The position numbers were made by a program, and so were the translations under genes. From contig SKVI01000127.1 of the NCBI GenBank assembly GCA_007129525.1, positions 1 through 19,346 on the forward strand: a stretch of 19,346 bases of DNA. Reading direction: 5' to 3'. Shown piece after piece: positions 1 to 7,849 of this stretch. Numbering within the stretch: position 1 is the first letter of the stretch; each line of letters begins with the position of its first letter. This stretch comes from Gemmatimonadota bacterium (GTDB lineage: Bacteria; Gemmatimonadota; Gemmatimonadetes; Longimicrobiales; Gaopeijiaceae). The notes under the pieces are model-generated. The model was not told the origin of the DNA and did no database searches. It saw only the letters and a program-made list of their open reading frames with translations.

Positions 1-73
1 CCAACTCGGCGATGTGGCTCTCCAGACCTCCCACCTCCGGCGGGTAGTAGATGGAGTGGAAGAGGATTTTCAT
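1..73 (-). CDS. Glycosyltransferase family 4, N-terminal fragment (cut by window edge)
   Basis: Only the first 24 codons lie in the window, reading MKILFHSIYYPPEVGGLESH and on. The hydrophobic start MKILF followed by YYPPEVGGLE is the typical N-terminus of GT-B fold (GT4, WcaA/RfaG-like) glycosyltransferases, where the glycine-rich loop contributes to the acceptor and nucleotide-sugar site. The ATG overlaps the wecB stop codon in an ATGA, so it is probably translationally coupled to the UDP-GlcNAc 2-epimerase upstream. By context it would transfer a sugar during O-antigen or capsule assembly at the cytoplasmic face of the inner membrane. Donor and acceptor cannot be known from this fragment. 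The family call rests on a short motif only. Confidence 0.6.
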   Translation of the reverse strand, partial: MKILFHSIYYPPEVGGLESHIAEL

Positions 74-1290
74 GCCCTCTCCTCCGTCGCGGCAGAGTCG
101 GAGGAGACGCCGCCGTATGAACCGGGTCCGCGGGCCAGGAAGGCTTCTACGGCCTCGGCCACCCGCAAAGCCGCCCGACCATCGCCGTAGGGGTTGGCTC
201 GCCGGCGGGTTCGCCGCTGGTGGTCGGGCTCCCTCAGGAGGGCTCGGGCACGTGCGACGATGAGCTCGGGATCGGTCCCCACCAACTCGGCCACTCCGGC
301 CCGAATTCCCTCGGGGCGCTCGGTGACCTCCCGGAGCACCAGCAGGGGCGTTCCGAAGGTGGGCGCCTCTTCCTGGATCCCACCGGAGTCGGTGAGAATG
401 AGGGCGGCCCCCTGCAGGCTCAGGGCGAGGTCCCGATACGCCAGGGGCTCTACGAGATGGACCCGGGGATGGGCACCCAGGAGCTCACGGGCCGGCTCCA
501 GCACGTTGGGATTCGGGTGGACCGGGTAGAGCACCTCCAGCTCCGGCTCCTGGGCCAAGAGCGAGCGGACCGCCTCGAAGATCCTCCGGATGGGTGCGCC
601 GAACGATTCCCGGCGGTGAGCGGTGAGAAGCAGGAAGGGCTGCTCCGCCTCCAGGAGCCTCTTGAGCTCCGGCCGGGTAGCCCCACCGCTCCGCTCCACC
701 ACCTGCAGGAGGGCGTCCACCACCGTATTGCCGGTCACGTGAATCCGGTCGTCCGGAATTCCCTCCCGCAGAAGGTTCGCCCGGGCGTCGGGGGTCGGGG
801 CGAAGTGCAGGTCGGCCAGGACCCCGGTCAGTCGTCGGAAGCCCTCCTCGGGAAAGGGGCTTCTCAGGTTGCCGCTTCGGAGCCCGGCCTCCACGTGGCC
901 GGTGGCCACCCCCTCGAAGTAGCCGACCAGGGCCGAAAAGAAAACCGTGGCCGTATCACCCTGCACCAGGACCATTCCCGGCCGGAGGTCCTGGAGCACG
1001 GAGCGAATCCCTTCGAGGCACCCGGTGGCCACGTCGTAGAGGCTCTGGCCCTCCTGCATGATGGCCAGGTCCATGTCCGGCTCCAGGCCGAAGCTCTCGA
1101 GGGCACCATCCACCAGGTCCGTGTGCTGTCCCGTCAGAACGAGATGCACCTGAGCAGGGCCGCCGGGCCTGCGGAGGGCTTCCACCACCGGAGCCATCTT
1201 GATGGCTTCGGGGCGGGTTCCCACCACCACCATGACGGTGGGGCGCTCGCGGGCCGGGGACACGTCCGCCGGACCGTCAGGCCGAGTCAT
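70..1290 (-). CDS. wecB: UDP-N-acetylglucosamine 2-epimerase (non-hydrolysing)
   Basis: Cytoplasmic enzyme interconverting UDP-GlcNAc and UDP-ManNAc, a precursor for surface polysaccharides. The 406-residue length is normal for the family. Visible motifs are VGTRPEAIKMAPV (22-35), GQHTDLV (54-60), QGDT with Asp112, GHVEAGLRS with Glu134, FPEEGFRRL with Glu148/149, TAHRRE with His225, HPNPNV (258-263) and the UDP-binding DSGGIQEEAP (301-310). These match the catalytic Asp, two Glu and His of E. coli WecB. The usual PEExNR stretch reads PEEGFR here, so the Asn is replaced. The start overlaps the GT2 gene by 14 bases and the stop overlaps the next gene's ATG. Met20 is a possible shorter start just before the Rossmann strand. 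No UDP-ManNAc dehydrogenase (WecC) is visible in the window. Function is secure from motifs; the glycan it serves is inferred. Confidence 0.93.
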   Translation of the reverse strand: MTRPDGPADVSPARERPTVMVVVGTRPEAIKMAPVVEALRRPGGPAQVHLVLTGQHTDLVDGALESFGLEPDMDLAIMQEGQSLYDVATGCLEGIRSVLQDLRPGMVLVQGDTATVFFSALVGYFEGVATGHVEAGLRSGNLRSPFPEEGFRRLTGVLADLHFAPTPDARANLLREGIPDDRIHVTGNTVVDALLQVVERSGGATRPELKRLLEAEQPFLLLTAHRRESFGAPIRRIFEAVRSLLAQEPELEVLYPVHPNPNVLEPARELLGAHPRVHLVEPLAYRDLALSLQGAALILTDSGGIQEEAPTFGTPLLVLREVTERPEGIRAGVAELVGTDPELIVARARALLREPDHQRRTRRRANPYGDGRAALRVAEAVEAFLARGPGSYGGVSSDSAATEERA

Positions 1291-2230
1291 CGGAGGTGTC
1301 CCTTCGCGCTCGGAGATCCTCGACCTCCTGTCGGAGCTGGGCCACCATTTCGGCCAATAGACCGAAGCCCACCAGGGTCACGCCCACCGTTACCAGGAGA
1401 AGAACCAGGGTCAGGAGCGGCCGAAAACCCACCTGGTGAACGAGTCGCAGATAGACGGCCGCGATTCCCACCAGCACCCCGCTCCCGGCCAGGGCGGCCC
1501 CGGCCGTGCCGAAGAGCAGGGGGGGCTTGCGCGAGAAGACCAGGAGAAACCAGACCGACAGGAGGTCCATGACCCCCACCACCACCCTCCACCATCCCGA
1601 GTACTTGGACGTGCCCGCTCGTCGCGGATGGAGCTCGATGTCGATCTCCGTAACCGAGTGGCCCCGGTCGTGCGCCAGGACCACGAAGAAGCGATGCCAG
1701 TCGTGTCGGAGCGGGACCTCCCGCAAAATGGAAGCCCGCACGGCCTTCATGGAGTTCAGGTCCGACGCCGGCACGTCGAAGAGGACTCGCGAGAGACGGT
1801 TGTATACCGACGAGACCATCCTCTTGTCATAGGCGCCCACCTTGCGACCACACACGATGTCCCACCCCTCCGCCATCGTCTCCAGGAAGCGTGGAATCTC
1901 GTGAGGCGAATGCTGGAGGTCCGCGTCGAAGATCACCAGAACGCTTCGGCCGGTGGCCCGAGCCGCGGTGACGATGGCCTCGGTCTTCCCGAGGTTCTTC
2001 CGGTGCTCCAGGACGCGGAAGGAGGGCCAGTCCGCAGCCGCTTCCCGGGCCCGCTCGCCGGTTCCGTCGGTGGAGCCGTCGTCCACCAGGAGTACCTCGC
2101 CGTCCAGATCGTGCTCCCGAAACGCCTCCTGCAGCTCCCGGACCAGGTCTTCCACTACCGGAGCCTCGTTGTACGCCGGCACCACCACGGCGAAGTCGCT
2201 GCGGAGCTCGAGGGGGGCGGCCGGATCCAT
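1277..2230 (-). CDS. Family 2 glycosyltransferase with two C-terminal membrane helices (polyprenyl-phosphate sugar transferase-like)
   Basis: The 317-residue protein has a GT-A domain: VVVPAYNE (15-22), VDDGSTDGTGE (49-59) and the metal-binding DAD in FDADLQHSP (101-109). After this come KYSGWWR (209-215) and two hydrophobic segments near 234-260 and 271-297, then a short charged tail. This is the layout of the DPM1/GtrB/ArnC branch, which moves a sugar from a nucleotide to undecaprenyl phosphate at the inner membrane. The donor sugar cannot be read from the sequence. The frame stays open to 2326 but that part overlaps the end of rpoN, so the ATG at 2230, 22 bases after the rpoN stop, is preferred; a GTG at 2260 is an alternative. 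Neither has a strong ribosome site, suggesting coupling to rpoN. It overlaps wecB by 14 bases, placing it in the sugar end of the operon. Confidence 0.85.
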   Translation of the reverse strand: MDPAAPLELRSDFAVVVPAYNEAPVVEDLVRELQEAFREHDLDGEVLLVDDGSTDGTGERAREAAADWPSFRVLEHRKNLGKTEAIVTAARATGRSVLVIFDADLQHSPHEIPRFLETMAEGWDIVCGRKVGAYDKRMVSSVYNRLSRVLFDVPASDLNSMKAVRASILREVPLRHDWHRFFVVLAHDRGHSVTEIDIELHPRRAGTSKYSGWWRVVVGVMDLLSVWFLLVFSRKPPLLFGTAGAALAGSGVLVGIAAVYLRLVHQVGFRPLLTLVLLLVTVGVTLVGFGLLAEMVAQLRQEVEDLRARRDTSDDSA

Positions 2231-2252
2231 GGCCCTGGAGGGTGCTCGGACC

Positions 2253-3755
2253 TCAGACACGCTTGCGCATGCGGGCCGGAAGAATCCCCAGTTGGTCCCG
2301 GTACTTGGCCACGGTCCGACGGGCAATCTGGATCCCGTCCGCCTCCAGGAGGTCCACGATTTTCTGGTCGGTGAGGGGCTTCTTCTCGTCTTCCTGGTCC
2401 ACCAGGGTCTCGATCTTGGCCTTCACCCCCCGGGCCGAAATGTCTTCGCCCGAGGCGGTGGAGAGCCCGCTGGAAAAGAAGAACTTGAGGGAGTACACGC
2501 CCCTGGGGGTCTGAACGTACTTCTCGTTGGTCACCCGTGACACCGTGGATTCGTGCATCTCGATGTAGTCGGCCACCTCCCGGAGCGTGAGGGGCCTCAG
2601 GAACTGCACGCCCTTCTCGAAGAACTCGCGCTGCCGGTCCACGATGAAGTTCATGACCTTGAGCATGGTCTGTCGGCGCTGCTCAATGGCCTGGATCATC
2701 CAGTTGGCCGAGTTCAGCTTCGAGGCGATGAACTCCTTGTTCTCACCCTTGAATTTGTTGCGATCGCGAGCCACCTCGCGGTAGGCCCGGGAGAGGCGCA
2801 GCCGGGGGAGGTTCGTGTCGTTCAGAAAGACATGGTACTCGCCGTCGATCTTGTCCACGATGAGATCCGGAATGATGTACGGGTCCCGGTCGGGCGAGTG
2901 CTGGTTCCCGGGCTTCGGATTCAGCTTTGCGATCTCGTCGGCGGCGTCCTGCACCTCCTTGGCCGAGTGTCCCAGCGTCCGGCCGATCTCCGTCCACCGG
3001 TGGTTGAGGAAGTCGTCCCAGTGCTCATTCACCAGGGTGTGGGCCAGGCAGTCGGTCCGGTCCAGCTGCCTGAGCTGAATGAGGATGGACTCCCGGAGGT
3101 TCCGTGCCGCGACGCCCGGTGGATCCATTCGCTGGATCACCTCCAGCATCTCTTCCGCCTCGTCCACGGTGTAGGGACGGAAAAGCTCCTGGAGTTCCTC
3201 CTCCTCTTCCTCCCGCTCCTCCTCGTCCTCGATCTCTCGGGCCCGCTCCTCGGCCACGTTCCGGACATCCTCCAGCCACCCGTTGGCCCCATCCACCACC
3301 TCCTCCAGATCGCACGAAAGGAATCCATCGTCATCCACGTTCCCGATGATCTCCTCGCCGAGCCGGATCTTGCGCTCGTCGATGGAAAGATGTCGAAGCT
3401 GCTCCATGAGGTGGTCCCGCAGGTCCGCCGTCTCCACCGGAGTGGGCTGGTGAAACTCCTTTTCCTCGTACTGGGCCCTGGAGCCACCGGCATCGAAGCC
3501 GTCCAGAAGAATCTCCTCCCAGTCGATCTCGTCCTCGTCGGTCTCGGGCTCCAATTCGTCCAGGCTCACGTCTTCGGTTACGTCGGCGAGGCCCAGCTCG
3601 AGAAAGGGGTTCACCTGCAGCTCCTGTTTCAGGTGCTGCTGGAGGTCCATGAGCGGCATGTAGAGCAGCTCCATCGCCTGGTACAGGCGAGGGTTGATCT
3701 TCATCTCCTGTCGAAGATCCGCGCTCTGGAAGAGCTTGCCGCTCAGGTTACTCAT
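2253..3755 (-). CDS. rpoN: RNA polymerase sigma-54 factor
   Basis: Sigma-54 directs RNA polymerase to -24/-12 promoters and needs AAA+ enhancer-binding activators. The 500-residue protein has the N-terminal activator-interacting region (about 13-52, LRQEMKINPRLYQAMELL then DLQQHLKQELQVNPFLEL), an acidic linker (about 55-90), the core-binding domain with MDPPGVAARNLRE (210-222), a helix-turn-helix (LTLREVADYIEMHESTVSRV, 389-408) and the RpoN box ARRTVAKYR (478-486), which contacts the -24 element. A very acidic insertion lies at 168-190. Region I is less Gln-rich than in enterobacteria. The ATG overlaps the lptB stop in an ATGA and has no clear ribosome site, so translation probably depends on lptB. 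hpf and ptsN, which follow rpoN in enterobacteria, are absent here. A candidate sigma-54 promoter lies at the head of the operon (11741-11756). Confidence 0.97.
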   Translation of the reverse strand: MSNLSGKLFQSADLRQEMKINPRLYQAMELLYMPLMDLQQHLKQELQVNPFLELGLADVTEDVSLDELEPETDEDEIDWEEILLDGFDAGGSRAQYEEKEFHQPTPVETADLRDHLMEQLRHLSIDERKIRLGEEIIGNVDDDGFLSCDLEEVVDGANGWLEDVRNVAEERAREIEDEEEREEEEEELQELFRPYTVDEAEEMLEVIQRMDPPGVAARNLRESILIQLRQLDRTDCLAHTLVNEHWDDFLNHRWTEIGRTLGHSAKEVQDAADEIAKLNPKPGNQHSPDRDPYIIPDLIVDKIDGEYHVFLNDTNLPRLRLSRAYREVARDRNKFKGENKEFIASKLNSANWMIQAIEQRRQTMLKVMNFIVDRQREFFEKGVQFLRPLTLREVADYIEMHESTVSRVTNEKYVQTPRGVYSLKFFFSSGLSTASGEDISARGVKAKIETLVDQEDEKKPLTDQKIVDLLEADGIQIARRTVAKYRDQLGILPARMRKRV

Positions 3756-4711
3756 TCGAGGGTGGCCGGACGATCATAGCGTTGTCGCATCCGGTGTGTG
3801 AGGGTGGGCCCCAGGTAGATTTCGGCCGCTTCATCGTTCCAGACGAGCTCCGAGACGGTGCCGCTCAGCCGGATCCGTCCCTCGTACATGATGTACGCAC
3901 GGTCCACGATATCCAGGGTCTGCTCCACGTTGTGGTCTGAGATGATCACGCCGATGTTGCGATCCCTGAGACCGGCCACGATCTGCTGGATGTCGTTCAC
4001 CGCAATGGGGTCGATCCCGGCGAAGGGCTCGTCCAGGAGCATGAACTTGGGCTTCTGCACCAGCGCCCGGGTGATTTCCAGACGCCGTCGCTCTCCTCCG
4101 GAGAGGGCATAGGCCTTGCTTTTTCGAAGGTGGGCGATGGAGAGCTCCTCCAGCAGGCCCTCCAGGCGCTTCCGCTGCTCCTTTCTCGGGATTCCCGTGG
4201 TCTCGAGGATCGCCTTTACATTGTCCTCTACGGTGAGCTTGCGAAAGACCGAGGGCTCCTGCGCCAGGTAGCCCACACCCAGGCGGGCCCGGCGGTACAT
4301 GGGTGTACGGGTCAGATTCCGGTCGTCCAGGAAGACCTTTCCCCGGTACGGTGGAATCAGGCCCACCATCATGTAGAAGGTGGTGGTCTTGCCGGCCCCG
4401 TTGGGGCCCAGCAACCCCACGATCTCCCCCTGGCGGACGTGGATGTCCACGTCGTCTACCACCTTGCGTCCCTGGTAGATCTTGGTGAGTCCCTCGGCCC
4501 GGATGACGCTTCCTTCGTAGTGCGTCAGGGCCTTCTCGACCCGTTCGTCCTCGCTGACCGCGCCTACGTCCTCCACCTCCATCAGCGCGGCGGGGTCGGC
4601 GACAAAGTCCCCGCCGGTTCCGACAGGACCGGGCCCGGAGCCCGTATCTACCCCGTCGTCCCGGCGCACGTCGTCCGCGCCCGGAGTCACCGGCTCATCT
4701 TCCCTGCTCAT
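3752..4711 (-). CDS. lptB: LPS export ABC transporter ATP-binding protein LptB, with N-terminal extension
   Basis: Cytoplasmic ATPase that powers LPS extraction from the inner membrane with LptF, LptG and LptC. All ABC motifs are intact: Walker A GPNGAGKT (102-109), Q-loop Gln151, signature LSGGE (203-207), Walker B FMLLDEP (223-229) with catalytic Glu228, and switch His260 in SDHN. YMMVGLIPPYRGKV and FAGIDPIAV are characteristic of LptB rather than generic ABC ATPases. The ABC domain starts near residue 69, so the protein has a 68-residue acidic, Gly/Pro-rich, probably disordered extension; the family is usually about 240 residues and this one is 319. The start at 4711 is supported by a GGGAGAGG ribosome site and by an ATGA overlap with the lptA-like gene. 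Met44 would be a shorter alternative. lptF and lptG are not in the window. Confidence 0.96.
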   Translation of the reverse strand: MSREDEPVTPGADDVRRDDGVDTGSGPGPVGTGGDFVADPAALMEVEDVGAVSEDERVEKALTHYEGSVIRAEGLTKIYQGRKVVDDVDIHVRQGEIVGLLGPNGAGKTTTFYMMVGLIPPYRGKVFLDDRNLTRTPMYRRARLGVGYLAQEPSVFRKLTVEDNVKAILETTGIPRKEQRKRLEGLLEELSIAHLRKSKAYALSGGERRRLEITRALVQKPKFMLLDEPFAGIDPIAVNDIQQIVAGLRDRNIGVIISDHNVEQTLDIVDRAYIMYEGRIRLSGTVSELVWNDEAAEIYLGPTLTHRMRQRYDRPATLE

Positions 4712-6303
4712 GGCCTCTCCCGGTCGGGTTCGAGCTGAAGTCCCTCGACCTGTCCCCTGGCCTCGACCCTGTCCATCGCACCATCCAGCATGTAGATGAA
4801 GATCTCCTCGGCTTTGATGTAGCTGATGGACCAGAGAGGCTCGCCGATCCGAACGTCCGCCGCCTCCGTGTCCTCTTCTTCTGGCTCCTCGGCCTCGTCC
4901 CGTTCGGCCTCCTCCGCTTCGTCGTCCTCCGGCGGCGAGCGATAGAGCGTCCGGGCGTTGCCCCGGGCCTCCAGGTGCGCCAGCCGGTACTGTACGGGCT
5001 CGTCGTCGGGGGTCAGGGCGTCGGGCGCCGGGCTCGGTACCGTGTCCGGGGGCTCGACTCCGGGCTCGTCGGTCTCCGGGTCGGCCAGTTCTCCGGGCGG
5101 GACCTGTTCGAAGGTGGCCAGGATCTCGTCACCCTCGATCCAGTCCCGGTCCACTCTGATGGCCGGCTCGTCCTCGTCCCGGACCTCGTCGGGGACATCC
5201 GGCAGCAGTTCCTCCACGCCGGCGACGCCGGGGTCCAGGGGGTCCTCGGGCTCGAGCTCTACCGGTACCGGCGCCTCTCCCCGCGTTCGGCTCTCGCCCC
5301 GGGCCCGCCCCACCGCGTGGACCGTCTCCAGGACCTCGTCGGGAGAGACCACGTCAATGGAATCACCCTCGAGGATGAACTCCTCCGTCACCGCCCGGGG
5401 CCTGGGCGGAGGATCGTCGGGGTCGTCGGACTCCCGGTGAACGGCCACAAGGCGCTGGATCTTCTCGTCCTGGAGGTCGATCCGGATCTCCTCACCCACC
5501 AGGTCCAGGTCCTCGGTGAGGAGGCGCCCCCGCTCCCGGATCGTGACCCGCTCCAGGATGTCCTCCGGCATATTCAAATTGATGCGCTCCCCGGACATCT
5601 CGGCGTCCTCGGCCAGAACCCGTGCACCATGGCTCAGGAAGATGGTCCCCACCTCCTGGTCGAAGGCCAGCGAGTCGGCGTACGCTTCCATGTCGTCCCG
5701 GAGAACCTCCACGTCGCCGTCGGCCCAGAAGAAGCGCTCGCCCTCGAATCGGAGGCGGTTTCCCGTGACCCGGTACGGTTCCGGTGGCGTCGGGCCCACC
5801 GTCTCCCGCTCCGGCCGGAGGACCGCGCTGGGCCGGCTCCCGATCACGGTGATCCGCTCCTCGTTTCGAAACTGCGTCTCTCCGAGGTAGGTGAGGGTGT
5901 CGCCTCGGAGCTCGGTGTCCCGTATCCGATCGGTGAACCGGACGTCGCCCCGGGCGAAGAGCCGGTTCTCCTGTTCGTAGAAGTCCGCCAGCCGCGACTC
6001 CAGGAGCCGGGTTTCGGTCTCGAAGTAGACGCTCCCGATGAGTTCGGCGCGCCCGCTCTGCTCGTAGACCACGGCGGAGTCGGACCGGATCCGGGTTCCG
6101 TCGGGACAGACCATGGAGGGGTGCGCCAGCCAGGTCACGCGCTGACCGGGCGCGGCCTCCGTGGAGCGCAGGGAGGCGTAGTCTTGCAGCTGGCAGTCGG
6201 TTCCCATCTCCTGCGCCTGGAGCGGAGCGCCCCCCACCGCCGGCAGGGTCAGTCCAGCCCCCACGAGGAGAACCGGGACGAACCACACGAGAAGCCGCCT
6301 CAT
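4708..6303 (-). CDS. lptA: LptA/OstA-family periplasmic LPS transport protein, oversized with acidic C-terminal region
   Basis: Predicted periplasmic protein with a signal peptide (MRRLL, then a hydrophobic stretch to about residue 25 and an A-x-A site near LQAQE, 29-32). The body shows repeating OstA-type strands: RIRSDSAVVYEQSGRAELIG, ARGDVRFTDR, RVTGNRLRFEGE, WADGDVEV and SGERINLNM. Such beta-jellyroll strands form the bridge carrying LPS across the periplasm. It sits between lptC and lptB with ATGA overlaps on both sides, which fixes the assignment. At 531 residues it is nearly three times the usual length of LptA (about 185). Residues 340-490 are Pro/Asp/Glu-rich, with an extreme acidic run at 458-484, and an OstA-like segment returns at the C-terminus (RLAHLEARGNAR; MDRVEARGQVEG). 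It could act as LptA alone or as an LptA/LptD-N-terminal-like hybrid; no LptD barrel is present. Confidence 0.85.
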   Translation of the reverse strand: MRRLLVWFVPVLLVGAGLTLPAVGGAPLQAQEMGTDCQLQDYASLRSTEAAPGQRVTWLAHPSMVCPDGTRIRSDSAVVYEQSGRAELIGSVYFETETRLLESRLADFYEQENRLFARGDVRFTDRIRDTELRGDTLTYLGETQFRNEERITVIGSRPSAVLRPERETVGPTPPEPYRVTGNRLRFEGERFFWADGDVEVLRDDMEAYADSLAFDQEVGTIFLSHGARVLAEDAEMSGERINLNMPEDILERVTIRERGRLLTEDLDLVGEEIRIDLQDEKIQRLVAVHRESDDPDDPPPRPRAVTEEFILEGDSIDVVSPDEVLETVHAVGRARGESRTRGEAPVPVELEPEDPLDPGVAGVEELLPDVPDEVRDEDEPAIRVDRDWIEGDEILATFEQVPPGELADPETDEPGVEPPDTVPSPAPDALTPDDEPVQYRLAHLEARGNARTLYRSPPEDDEAEEAERDEAEEPEEEDTEAADVRIGEPLWSISYIKAEEIFIYMLDGAMDRVEARGQVEGLQLEPDRERP

Positions 6304-6824
6304 GGTCTGCGCCCCCGGGCTTCGAAGTTCTGGAAGTCGATGTCCGAGGTGAAAGAGAGTCCTTCGAGGCGCGACCCCGGCGTCTCCATGACGAAGGCCG
6401 AATCACTCCAGATCCGGCCTCCCTGTGGGTCGTAGTGGAGCTCCTCGGTGCGGATCGTCCGATTCTCGCCGGGAATCACCACCAGCACGTTTCCCTGGGC
6501 AATCATGCGATCGGTGGACTGGTCGAGTCGGCCCCGGTCGGAGGTCACGCGGGCCCGCTCGCTTCCGTCCTCATGGAAGACGATGAGCTCCAGCCGACGG
6601 AGGGCCGCCGACGCCGAGTCGTTCCACTGAAAGGCGGTATCGTAGACCAGATGGGCCTCGATCTCCCCGTCCTGGCTCACGTACTGCTCCCCGCCCATCA
6701 CGATGAAGTCGGCGTCCATGGCCAGCACCTCCTCGGAGACGGTGGCCACGTCGCCCTCTTCTTGGCACGCGGCGATCCAGACCGTGGCCAGGACCACCCA
6801 GAGGCCGGCGACCCGGATCGTCAT
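6300..6824 (-). CDS. lptC: LptC-like LPS export protein, predicted lipoprotein
   Basis: The 174-residue product has a short hydrophobic N-terminus ending in a lipobox, I-A-A-C at 17-20, followed by QEEGD. It is therefore predicted to be lipid-anchored rather than held by the transmembrane helix of E. coli LptC. The rest resembles the LptC/OstA fold: DGEIEAHLVYDTAFQW (52-67), ARVTSDRGRLDQSTDRMIAQGNV (91-113) and RTIRTEELHYDPQGGRIWSD (122-141). LptC hands LPS from the LptB2FG transporter to LptA. The ATG at 6824 overlaps the kdsD stop, and its own stop overlaps the next gene's start. The frame runs further upstream into kdsD, but that part is Gly/Arg-rich out-of-frame translation. Position between kdsD and lptA supports the name more strongly than sequence similarity. 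Confidence 0.85.
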   Translation of the reverse strand: MTIRVAGLWVVLATVWIAACQEEGDVATVSEEVLAMDADFIVMGGEQYVSQDGEIEAHLVYDTAFQWNDSASAALRRLELIVFHEDGSERARVTSDRGRLDQSTDRMIAQGNVLVVIPGENRTIRTEELHYDPQGGRIWSDSAFVMETPGSRLEGLSFTSDIDFQNFEARGRRP

Positions 6825-7849
6825 ACAACCCCCGCCCGAAGGATGTCGTGGAGGTGGATCACGCCCTGGAGACGACCGTCGTCGTCCACCACCGGCAGTG
6901 CCATGATCCCGAATTCCTCCATCTCCCGGACCACGGCGCCGGCGAGCCGGCCCACCGGAGCCACCTGGGGTGAGGTGGTCATGACCTGGGCCACCGGCAC
7001 GTCCAGGAAGTCGGCACGACGATCCATGAGGCGGGTCAGGTCGCCGGCCGTCACCACACCTACCACCCGCCGACGCTCGTCCACGATGGGGACCGTCCCC
7101 CGCATGTGGGCAAGGGGCACGATGCAGTCTCGCATGAGAGCCGTCTTCGGAACCTCCGGATACTCCTCTCCCACCATCAGGTCCTCCACCCGAAGGGTCA
7201 GCTTGCGGCCCAGGGCGCCTCCCGGATGGAAGCGGGCGAAGTCCTCGGCCCGGAACCCCTTTCGCTGCAGGAGCACCATGGCCAGGGCGTCGCCCATGGC
7301 CTGCGCGGCGGTGGTGGAGGACGTGGGAGCCAGGTCCAGGGGACACGCCTCGACGCTCACGGCACAGTCCAGCACGGCGGTGGCGTGTCGGGCCAGGGGT
7401 GAGTCCGTCTTGCCGGTGAGGGCTACCATGGGCACTCCCAGGCGTACCATGTACTCCACCAGCCCCGCCAACTCCGAGGTGGCGCCACTCTTGGAGATGA
7501 AGATGCCCACGTCATCGCGGCCCACGAGCCCCAGGTCGCCGTGGAGCCCGTCCACTGGATGGAGGAAGGTGGCGGGGGTCCCGGTAGAAGTGAGGGTGGC
7601 CGCCAGCTTCCGGGCCACGATCCCGCTCTTTCCCACCCCGGTCACGATCACCCGTCCCCCGCCCCGGTAGAGCAGTTCCACCGCATGGACGAAGCTCTGG
7701 TCCAGGCGGTCGGCCAGGCTCGCCACCGCGTCGGCCTCGGAGCGAAGCACACGTCGTCCCTCCGCCAGGAGCCCGTGGACGTCGGAAGACGTCTCGGCCA
7801 CGCCGGCGGTCTCAGGGGTCTCGGTGTCAGTCTTCGCTTCGGGCGACAC
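6821..7849 (-). CDS. kdsD: D-arabinose-5-phosphate isomerase (SIS domain plus two CBS domains)
   Basis: Converts ribulose-5-phosphate to arabinose-5-phosphate, the first step of KDO synthesis. From the GTG start the protein has 342 residues: an SIS domain (about 50-195) and two CBS domains (about 223-278 and 287-342) ending in HLHDILRAGVV, as in E. coli KdsD. The E. coli active-site residues Lys59, Glu111, Glu152 and His193 correspond to Lys74 (GVGKSG), Glu126 (SGATSE), Glu167 (VEACP) and His208 (HPGGALGR), so the enzyme should be active. The frame is open to 7927, but a perfect GGAGG six bases before the GTG at 7849 decides the start and gives a 23-base overlap with kdsC. The stop overlaps the lptC ATG. 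Location immediately after kdsC matches other KDO/Lpt loci. A GutQ role is less likely here. Confidence 0.95.
   Translation of the reverse strand: MSPEAKTDTETPETAGVAETSSDVHGLLAEGRRVLRSEADAVASLADRLDQSFVHAVELLYRGGGRVIVTGVGKSGIVARKLAATLTSTGTPATFLHPVDGLHGDLGLVGRDDVGIFISKSGATSELAGLVEYMVRLGVPMVALTGKTDSPLARHATAVLDCAVSVEACPLDLAPTSSTTAAQAMGDALAMVLLQRKGFRAEDFARFHPGGALGRKLTLRVEDLMVGEEYPEVPKTALMRDCIVPLAHMRGTVPIVDERRRVVGVVTAGDLTRLMDRRADFLDVPVAQVMTTSPQVAPVGRLAGAVVREMEEFGIMALPVVDDDGRLQGVIHLHDILRAGVV

Noticed and set aside
220..1572. Long plus-strand open frame (450 codons) opposite wecB and the GT2 gene
   Set aside because: It is antisense to genes with clear catalytic motifs, shows no recognisable domain, and such frames are common in GC-rich DNA.
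3170..3250. Low-complexity CTC/TCC-rich stretch on the plus strand
   Set aside because: It encodes the acidic Glu-rich insertion of RpoN in frame and is not a separate repeat element.
4975..6435. 486-codon plus-strand open frame opposite the LptA-like gene
   Set aside because: No recognisable domain; mirrors the coding strand's codon bias, and the opposite strand has a signal peptide, OstA strands and coupled starts and stops.
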